From assembly GCA_049522565.1 (NCBI GenBank), contig JBEKNT010000166.1, positions 1 to 13,164 of the forward strand: a stretch of DNA of 13,164 nucleotides, written 5' to 3'. This stretch comes from JASHVB01 sp049522565 (GTDB lineage: Bacteria > Pseudomonadota > Alphaproteobacteria > Acetobacterales > Acetobacteraceae). The notes below the pieces were generated by a model. It saw only the letters and a list, made by a program, of their open reading frames with translations. It made no database searches and was not told the DNA's origin. Below, piece after piece: positions 8,148 through 13,164 of the stretch (positions within the stretch are counted from its first letter, which is position 1; every line of letters begins with the position of its first letter). The position numbers were made by a program, and so were the translations under genes.

Positions 8148-9437
8148 GTGATGATTACCAACCAGTCCGACGTGCTGATCGTGGGCGGCGGACCCGCCGG
8201 TTCAACCACCGCGGCATTGCTCGCCGAACGTGGCGAGAGTGTCGTCGTGGTGGAGAAGGACACCCATCCCCGCTTCCATATCGGCGAATCGCTGCTGCCG
8301 CTGAACCTTCCGCTGTTCGAAGAACTCGGCGTGAAGGAGGCGATCGACCGCGTCGGCATGACCAAATATGGCGTCGAGTTCGTCTCCCCCTGGCACGACA
8401 CGACCACCATGCTGGATTTCGCCCAGGCCTGGGACAAGAACCTGTTCTACGCGTACCAGGTACGCCGATCCGAGTTCGACCAGATCCTGTGGAATAACGC
8501 TGCCGCCAAGGGTGCCCACGTGGTCGAAGGCTGCCGCATCGCAACGGTGGAGTTTCCGCCGGAGGGCGGCGTGGTCGCGACGGGAGAGGACAGCGACGGC
8601 CAGCCCCGGCGATTCGTAGCGAAGTTCCTTGTGGACGCGTCCGGCCGCGACACATTGCTAGCCGGCCGTCTCGCCATCAAGCAGCGCAACCGCCGCCACG
8701 CCAGCGCAGCCGTGTTCGCACATTTCACCGGCGCACGCCGCCTGACCGGCAAAGCCGAAGGCAACATCAGCATCTTCTGGTTCGACCATGGCTGGTTCTG
8801 GTTCATTCCTCTCGCCGATGGAACCACCAGCGTCGGCGCCGTGTGTTCGCCGGAGTTCATGAAGTCGCGCAAGACCGACGTCACCAGCTTCCTGCAAAGC
8901 CTCATTGCGCAATGCCCGGCCTTGTCGGAGCGGCTGGCCGACGCGCAGATGACGGGACCGGCGACGGCGACCGGAAACTACTCGTATCGCGCCGAACGGA
9001 TGGCGGGAAAAAACTTCATTATGGTTGGCGACTCCTATGCCTTCATCGATCCGGTGTTCTCCACCGGTGTCTATCTGGCGATGAAGAGCGCCTTCCTGGC
9101 GGTCGAGCCGGTGCTCGCCAGCCTACACCGGCCGGGCGCGGAGGCCGATCGTGCGCTGCGCCGGTTCGAGGCGGAGGTGAACGACGCGCTCGCAACATTC
9201 TCCTGGTACATCTACCGCGTCAATACACCGGCTATGCGCGACCTGTTCATGAATCCACGCAACTATTTCCGCATGCGCGAGGCGGTCTTGTCGCTGCTTT
9301 CGGGCGATGTTTTCGACAGCTCGCCGATTCATTCCCGTCTGCTGCTGTTCAAAGGCGTCTACTACATCAAGAGCTTCTTCATACGCCAGGCACACCGTTT
9401 CGCGGCGTTGTCGTCGGTCCGTTCCCGCGAAGCATGA
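8148..9437 (+). CDS. FAD-dependent halogenase-like oxidoreductase
   Basis: 429 residues, probable flavoprotein of the tryptophan/phenol halogenase superfamily. The N-terminal dinucleotide fold is VLIVGGGPAGSTTAALLAERG (GGGPAG at 13-18), followed by EKDTHPRFHIGESLLPLN, the flavin-contacting block of halogenases. WFWFIP (216-221) matches the halogenase signature WxWxIP. K73 in GMTKYGVEF sits where halogenases of this type carry the lysine that handles hypohalous acid. MVGDSYAFIDPVFSTGVYLAMKSA is the C-terminal FAD block. The start is GTG 8148 (GGAGGT 9 bases upstream); ATG 8151 is the next codon and equally possible in protein terms. The stop overlaps the glycosyltransferase start (ATGA), so both are coupled. 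In the context of ketosynthase genes it may halogenate or oxidise an aryl polyene-type product, as in brominated xanthomonadins; a geranylgeranyl-reductase-like or plain monooxygenase role cannot be excluded. A flavin reductase partner is not seen here. Confidence 0.85.
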   Translation: MMITNQSDVLIVGGGPAGSTTAALLAERGESVVVVEKDTHPRFHIGESLLPLNLPLFEELGVKEAIDRVGMTKYGVEFVSPWHDTTTMLDFAQAWDKNLFYAYQVRRSEFDQILWNNAAAKGAHVVEGCRIATVEFPPEGGVVATGEDSDGQPRRFVAKFLVDASGRDTLLAGRLAIKQRNRRHASAAVFAHFTGARRLTGKAEGNISIFWFDHGWFWFIPLADGTTSVGAVCSPEFMKSRKTDVTSFLQSLIAQCPALSERLADAQMTGPATATGNYSYRAERMAGKNFIMVGDSYAFIDPVFSTGVYLAMKSAFLAVEPVLASLHRPGAEADRALRRFEAEVNDALATFSWYIYRVNTPAMRDLFMNPRNYFRMREAVLSLLSGDVFDSSPIHSRLLLFKGVYYIKSFFIRQAHRFAALSSVRSREA

Positions 9438-10330
9438 ATTTCGTCGTTTCCGACCGCCGTACGACCTCGCATCTGGCGGACCTATCAGCAGCGCACGTCG
9501 CGTCTATGGCCGCGGCCACGCATGCGGTGCTGATTCCCAGCTACAACACCGGCGCGCGACTGTGCGACACGGTTGCCATCGTTCGACGACTGGATTGGCC
9601 GGTCTGGGTTGTCGTCGACGGCAGCACCGATGGCAGCGGCGAGGCCCTCGCCCGCCAAGCCACCAACGATCCCGATCTGCATGTCTGCGTGCTGCCTCAC
9701 AACCAGGGCAAGGGCGCAGCCATTCTGCACGGGCTGGAATGCGCTCTGGCGCAGGGGATCACGCATGTCGTGACCGTTGATGCGGACGGCCAGCACTCCG
9801 CCGATCACATCGAATCGCTCGTCGCCCTGTCGCGTGCGCATCCCGAGGCGATGGTGCTCGGCGTGCCGGTGTTCGACGCGAGCGCGCCGGCGATCCGTGT
9901 CGCCGGCCACCGGATATCAAGGTTTCTGGCCAACCTGGCGACCTTGCGATCCGGGATCGGCAATCCGCTGTTCGGCTTCCGCGTCTATCCGGTCGCACCG
10001 CTGCTGCGGATATTCGCGGAAACACGCTGGATGCGACGTTTTGATTTCGATTCGGAAGCGGTCATCAGGCTTTCCTGGCAAGGCGTTCCCGCGATCAACC
10101 TGCCGACACCCGTTCGCTACTTCCATCGCGAGGATGGCGGCGTTTCGCATTTCCATTACCTGCGCGACAACCTTCTGCTGCTGTTCATGTACGCCCGGCT
10201 GGCGGCAGCGCTGGTTCCCCGCCTGCCGAGATTGGTGGCGCGGCGCTTCAGATCATCTCATGCCAAACACGCTGACAATGACTATCGGCTGGTTCGCACT
10301 GACCGTTCCCACCGTCACAGCCGCGCTTGA
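9434..10330 (+). CDS. Family 2 glycosyltransferase
   Basis: 298 residues, GT-A fold, DPM1-like type that uses a nucleotide-activated sugar. AVLIPSYNTG (31-40) starts the domain; VVVDGSTDGS has D62; HNQGKGAA follows (89-96); the metal-binding DxD is D116-A-D118 in TVDADGQH. Acceptor-side blocks are NPLFGFRVYP, RFDFDSEAVIRLSWQGVP and VRYFHREDGGVSHFHYLRDN. The C-terminus carries a Leu-rich, basic stretch (LLLLFMYARLAAALVPRLPRL) that may sit on the membrane. The ATG at 9434 overlaps the previous stop by 4 bases; an internal ATG at 9506 would remove a 24-residue extension that does not belong to the fold. A longer frame that runs in from 8843 is out of register with any domain. Glycosyltransferases of this kind are frequent in aryl polyene clusters, where the pigment is attached to a lipid or sugar anchor. 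Donor and acceptor are unknown. Confidence 0.9.
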   Translation: MNFVVSDRRTTSHLADLSAAHVASMAAATHAVLIPSYNTGARLCDTVAIVRRLDWPVWVVVDGSTDGSGEALARQATNDPDLHVCVLPHNQGKGAAILHGLECALAQGITHVVTVDADGQHSADHIESLVALSRAHPEAMVLGVPVFDASAPAIRVAGHRISRFLANLATLRSGIGNPLFGFRVYPVAPLLRIFAETRWMRRFDFDSEAVIRLSWQGVPAINLPTPVRYFHREDGGVSHFHYLRDNLLLLFMYARLAAALVPRLPRLVARRFRSSHAKHADNDYRLVRTDRSHRHSRA

Positions 10331-10436
10331 CCCCATGCGCATCACAGCAAGGCCCGACGCCAGAGGGAATTCGCCGTCGCACCGGCGCACGCGACCGTCA
10401 TGACGGGGGAAGCGCCGGTATGCAAGCTACCGAGCG
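10331..10436. other. Junction between convergent operons
   Basis: The plus-strand glycosyltransferase and the minus-strand dehydratase converge on this 106-base gap. It contains a perfect 12-base palindrome CCGTCATGACGG (10395-10406) and a small stem CGGTA/TACCG (10417-10421 with 10429-10433 region). No classical stem plus U-run terminator is seen on either strand, so termination may depend on Rho or on collision. Confidence 0.4.
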
Positions 10437-10901
10437 TCACGCGTTAGGGCACCTGGTGTCATTCCGCGGCCCTGCGTCGATGACCACCGCGGCGCGACCC
10501 GACATGACCGGCCTGGCATCGCTGGTCAGGGTGAAGCGATAGATGACCCGCGCGGCATCCGCGATCAGCAGTTCAGCCGTCACCAGCAGATCGCCGGGCA
10601 ACAGATCCAGGCGATCAACAGTGCAGACCACGTCGCGCAGGCTCGCCAGGTAACCGGCGGCAGGTCGGTGCCCGCCGCCAACAAGTCCGCCGTGTACCGC
10701 CATCGCCTGGGCCGCGTACTCCACACCGCAGACAGCATCGAGCCGGCCCTCGGCCGCCAACGGGTTGTCAATCGCGCGGTGGCTGGAGGCGATGCATGCG
10801 ATGCTCGTTCGGTCCCAGGCAAGCACGCCATCCAGCAGGCACATCGCGCCTTCATGCGGTATCAGTGCTGCGATTTCCGCCCGGCCCATCAGCAGGGTCA
10901 C
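10437..10901 (-). CDS. Hot-dog-fold 3-hydroxyacyl-ACP dehydratase, ApeP-like
   Basis: 154 residues. FabZ/FabA-related single hot-dog domain that would remove water from 3-hydroxyacyl-ACP intermediates. Catalytic His is H16 in ALIPHEGAMCLLDGV (like LPHRYPFLLVDRV of FabZ), and the acid partner is E61 in GVEYAAQAMAVHGGL. The rest, with GYLASLRDVVCTVDRLDLLPGDLLVTAELL, is typical of the dehydratase class found in aryl polyene clusters. GTG 10901 is chosen because its GTGA overlaps the stop of the chain-length-factor gene; ATG four codons later is possible. In the aryl polyene system this type (ApeP) works with a second hot-dog protein (ApeI), which is not in the window. Last gene of the minus-strand operon. 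The ApeP label rests on domain type and order, so the symbol is left blank. Confidence 0.85.
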   Translation of the reverse strand: MTLLMGRAEIAALIPHEGAMCLLDGVLAWDRTSIACIASSHRAIDNPLAAEGRLDAVCGVEYAAQAMAVHGGLVGGGHRPAAGYLASLRDVVCTVDRLDLLPGDLLVTAELLIADAARVIYRFTLTSDARPVMSGRAAVVIDAGPRNDTRCPNA

Positions 10902-11677
10902 AGCGGCGCCACCGCGATGTCGATCTCGCCCAACCGGATCGTGCCGGCATCAGCCCGCGCCATGGTAGCCAGCAACGGCAGAGCGCGCGCCGCGGGATTG
11001 CCGAGGCGCAGCCGCTCGAGTTCCGGGTCCGTCATGGTGGTTGCCGGTGATGCGGCCGCCGCCGTCGTCACCGTCAGCGAGGCAAGGACCCGCTCGGTCC
11101 GGCGCGGCAGCAGAACCAATGCCATGCCGAACGCCGAAACGATCGGGCGCGCCGCGTGCAGCGGCTCGGGATAGGGCACGTCATAGGCGACCAGGGTGAC
11201 CGGGCAATCCTGCACGGTCACCTGCACCGCGGCTTCGAGCATGCCGGCGGCGAAACTGTCGTCGAAGGCACAGAGGCTGGTGCTCGGTGCGCGTGAACCA
11301 GTGGCCACCGACCAGTAGCCGGACGGTGCGTTATGCACCGAGTTATGGAAGCGCGTCGGAGAGACCTTGCGCTGGGGCGAAGCAAGCACGGACAGGATCT
11401 CGTGCACCGTTTCGCCATCGCCGCCGGAAGCGGCGAACACCATCGCCATCTCGGCAGGGTCGCGCCCGGCCTGTGCCAATGCCTCGGTGCCGGCGGCGAT
11501 CGCCAGCATGACCGTCGCGCCGGCGCGCCGCCGTTCCGCGGGCGGCAGCAGGGGGGGCGGCTGTAGGCGGACCGGCCTGGCTTCGTACTGCGCCACACCC
11601 GCCAGGATCGACCGCGCTTCCGGCCAGCCTTCCAGGCCTGGACCGACCACGCCAACGCCCTCGATGAACACCCGCAT
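10898..11677 (-). CDS. Short ketosynthase-like protein, chain-length-factor type (ApeC-like)
   Basis: 259 residues, well below the roughly 400 of a full ketosynthase. MRVFIEGVGVVGPGLEGWPEA opens a thiolase-fold N-terminal half. FHNSVHNAPSGYWSVATGSRAPSTSL (about 110-135) is the hallmark of the ketosynthase-like family of aryl polyene clusters. A cysteine (C136) is present in TSLCAFDDSFAAG, but the normal ACAS/ACAT nucleophile context is not, and the C-terminal half with the two catalytic histidines is missing or too reduced to see. It is therefore likely a partner subunit that shapes the chain rather than a condensing enzyme; ApeC pairs with ApeO in the studied aryl polyene systems. ATG 11677 overlaps the ketosynthase stop (TGATG), and the gene's own stop overlaps the dehydratase GTG. 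An upstream start at 11857 would run through the ketosynthase gene in another frame and is rejected. Confidence 0.85.
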   Translation of the reverse strand: MRVFIEGVGVVGPGLEGWPEARSILAGVAQYEARPVRLQPPPLLPPAERRRAGATVMLAIAAGTEALAQAGRDPAEMAMVFAASGGDGETVHEILSVLASPQRKVSPTRFHNSVHNAPSGYWSVATGSRAPSTSLCAFDDSFAAGMLEAAVQVTVQDCPVTLVAYDVPYPEPLHAARPIVSAFGMALVLLPRRTERVLASLTVTTAAAASPATTMTDPELERLRLGNPAARALPLLATMARADAGTIRLGEIDIAVAPL

Positions 11678-12867
11678 CACCGCGTCCGTCCCAGGATCAG
11701 GCTGCAATTGCTGCCGCCGAACCCGAACGAGTTGCTCAGCACGGTCGCGATGCGCGACGGCGCAGTAGCAAGCTGATAGCTGATGCGGAACGACGGATCG
11801 ACGGCTTCGGTATGCGCGCTGCCCGGCAGCATGCCGTGGCGAATTGCCAGTGCGCAAATGATCGCTTCGACAATGCCCGCGGCGCCCAGCGTATGGCCGG
11901 TGTAGCCCTTGGTGGAACTACACGGCGTCTCGCTGCCGAACAGCGCGAACACCGCCATATCCTCCGCGCTATCACCCACGCGCGTCGCGGTTCCATGCAG
12001 GTTGATATAGTCGATGTCCCGCGGTTCCAGCCCCGCCGCAGTGAGTGCCCGTTCCATGGCCAGCCGCGCGCCGACGCCCTCGGGATGCGGCGAGGACATG
12101 TGGTACGCGTCGTTGCTCTCGCCGACGCCGAGCAGAATGATGTCGTTGTCGCGGTTTGGCGCGGGGCTTTCCAACAGCGCAAGACCGCCGGCCTCACCGA
12201 TGGAGATGCCGTCGCGTGCCGTGTCGAACGGACGACAGGGGCCGGGCGCATTCAGCGCCAGTGCATGGAAGCCATACAGGGTCGTCAGGCACAGCGAGTC
12301 CACGCCACCGACAATGGCGGCATCGCACAGCCCGGCCTGGATCATGCGCGCCGCGCTACCGAACACCTTGGCCGTTGACGCGCAGGCGCAGGAGACAACG
12401 AAGGACGGGCCGGCGATGCCCAGCCGCTGCCGCAGATAGGCAGCGAGCGATCCGGTGTTCTGGGTCCGCGCATAATCAAACCAGGCAGGCAACATCCCGG
12501 TCGCCGTATCGCGCGCCCGATAGGCCAGTTCCGCGTGCAGGATGCCGGAGGTGCTGGTGCCCAGGAACAAGCCGATCCGCCGCGCGCCGTAGCGGGCCAC
12601 CGACGCTGCCACCGCATCCTCGAACCCGTCCTGGCCGAGCACCATCTCAGCGAGGCGGTTGTTGCGGCAGTCGAAGGCGGCGAACGCCTGCGGCAGCCGG
12701 ACGTCGTCGAGCGCTGCCACCTCCCCGACATAGGTCGGCAGGTCCACCGTCTCGAAGCCGCAGGGGCGCAGGCCGCTGCTGCCGTCCCGCAGGGACGCCA
12801 GGGTCGCCGCCAGACCCGCGCCGATGCTGGAGACGACGGAGCAATGGCTGACTCGCAGGGGATGCAT
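11677..12867 (-). CDS. Beta-ketoacyl-ACP synthase, FabF/ApeO-like
   Basis: 396 residues, near the normal FabF length. Condensing enzyme that would extend an ACP-bound chain with malonyl-ACP. The triad is intact: nucleophile C162 in VVSCACASTAKV, H291 in NLHGTATRVGDSAED, and H325 in KGYTGHTLGAAGIVEA (with K320). Other conserved blocks are FLGTSTSG, GGVDSLCLTTLYGFHALAL, CRPFDTARDGISIGEAGGLALLE and the C-terminal NSFGFGGSNCSLIL. ATG 12867 begins MHPLRVSHCSVVSSIGAG; no strong Shine-Dalgarno is visible, but the preceding gene ends only 14 bases upstream. The following chain-length-factor-like gene overlaps by one base, as is usual for subunits made in equal amounts. Presence of that partner and of the ApeP-like dehydratase points to an aryl polyene-type synthase rather than housekeeping fatty-acid synthesis. 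Confidence 0.93.
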   Translation of the reverse strand: MHPLRVSHCSVVSSIGAGLAATLASLRDGSSGLRPCGFETVDLPTYVGEVAALDDVRLPQAFAAFDCRNNRLAEMVLGQDGFEDAVAASVARYGARRIGLFLGTSTSGILHAELAYRARDTATGMLPAWFDYARTQNTGSLAAYLRQRLGIAGPSFVVSCACASTAKVFGSAARMIQAGLCDAAIVGGVDSLCLTTLYGFHALALNAPGPCRPFDTARDGISIGEAGGLALLESPAPNRDNDIILLGVGESNDAYHMSSPHPEGVGARLAMERALTAAGLEPRDIDYINLHGTATRVGDSAEDMAVFALFGSETPCSSTKGYTGHTLGAAGIVEAIICALAIRHGMLPGSAHTEAVDPSFRISYQLATAPSRIATVLSNSFGFGGSNCSLILGRTR

Positions 12868-12881
12868 GGTATGCCGCGCCG

Positions 12882-13164
12882 CTAGCCGGCAGCGCCGGAC
12901 AGTTTCGCGAGCTCCGAGTCCACCTTCAGCTTCTCCCGAGTGATAACGTCATAATAGCGCCGATCGAAAGCAGCGCGAGCGGCATCGGATTCCGGTGTCC
13001 GCGGCCTGGCCAGGATCGCCGCGTAGAGCTGCGAGAAATACGTCAGGTTGGCGGTGAGATCGGTATAGCGCGGCTCGGCGAAGATCCGGTCGAACCGCTT
13101 CTGGAAATGACCGAAGACCGGCTCGTCGTAGAAGATCAACCGCAGATGGTCGTTGTAGATGTCG
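12882..13164 (-). CDS. Partial gene, unrecognised, 5' end outside the window
   Basis: Only the C-terminal 93 or so residues are present; the frame is open through the window edge (it reads DIYNDHLRL before IFYDEPVFGHFQKRFDRIF). A TTG at 13139 is an internal leucine codon, not a credible start. The visible part is rich in aromatic and charged residues, probably helical, with no signal or membrane segment: EPRYTDLTANLTYFSQLYAAILARP, then RRYYDVITREKLKVDSELAKL. I do not recognise the family. It lies 14 bases upstream of the ketosynthase in the same direction and so is probably in the same operon and pathway. Its stop is TAG at 12882-12884. Confidence 0.7.
   Translation of the reverse strand, partial: DIYNDHLRLIFYDEPVFGHFQKRFDRIFAEPRYTDLTANLTYFSQLYAAILARPRTPESDAARAAFDRRYYDVITREKLKVDSELAKLSGAAG

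Noticed and set aside
8843..9433. Open plus-strand frame leading into the glycosyltransferase, which could suggest a larger fusion protein
   Set aside because: It lies out of frame within the FAD enzyme gene, its translation carries no domain, and the ATGA overlap at 9434 gives a natural start.
11678..11857. N-terminal extension of the chain-length-factor-like protein
   Set aside because: It overlaps the ketosynthase gene in another frame and holds no domain; the TGATG junction marks the start.

Overview
The window looks like chromosomal DNA from a high-GC alphaproteobacterium, most likely of the Acetobacteraceae/Rhodospirillales group. This rests on GC-rich codon use throughout, an alphaproteobacterial-type GyrA (GDASIYD in the quinolone region and a low-complexity insert in the C-terminal domain), the housekeeping order gyrA-coaD-cyclophilin-cyclophilin, and GC-rich palindromes between genes. 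The assignment is an inference from protein character; no database search was possible.

Left part (1-759): about 290 bases without a convincing gene but with two palindromic elements, then a small minus-strand gene for a MNT-type nucleotidyltransferase-fold protein whose catalytic acids appear to be replaced. It is divergent from gyrA.

Housekeeping part (760-5347, plus strand): gyrA (DNA gyrase subunit A, TTG start), coaD (phosphopantetheine adenylyltransferase, overlapping the gyrA stop), and two tandem cyclophilin peptidyl-prolyl isomerases, the first with an export signal and the second without. Tight spacing suggests one transcription unit. Directly after the second cyclophilin lies a 124-base near-perfect inverted repeat whose imperfections favour folding of the plus-strand RNA. 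Its distal edge is shared with a second, competing hairpin.

Middle (5562-7944, plus strand): a Tat-exported family 5 (peptide/dipeptide type) ABC substrate-binding protein with no permease nearby, and a SRAP-domain protein (YedK/HMCES family) that shields abasic sites in DNA.

Right part (8148-13164): the edge of a biosynthetic cluster of the aryl polyene / xanthomonadin-like type. A plus-strand pair (FAD-dependent halogenase-like oxidoreductase and family 2 glycosyltransferase, overlapping by ATGA) converges on a minus-strand operon: an unrecognised partial gene at the right edge, a ketosynthase with an intact Cys-His-His triad, a short ketosynthase-like chain-length-factor protein, and a hot-dog dehydratase. 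The last three are joined by TGATG and GTGA overlaps. Together they suggest a dissociated (type II) iterative polyketide/fatty-acid-like line making a conjugated polyene, with the FAD enzyme and glycosyltransferase as likely tailoring steps. The rest of the expected set (acyl carrier proteins, ketoreductase, second dehydratase, starter ligase, exporter) would have to lie beyond base 13164.
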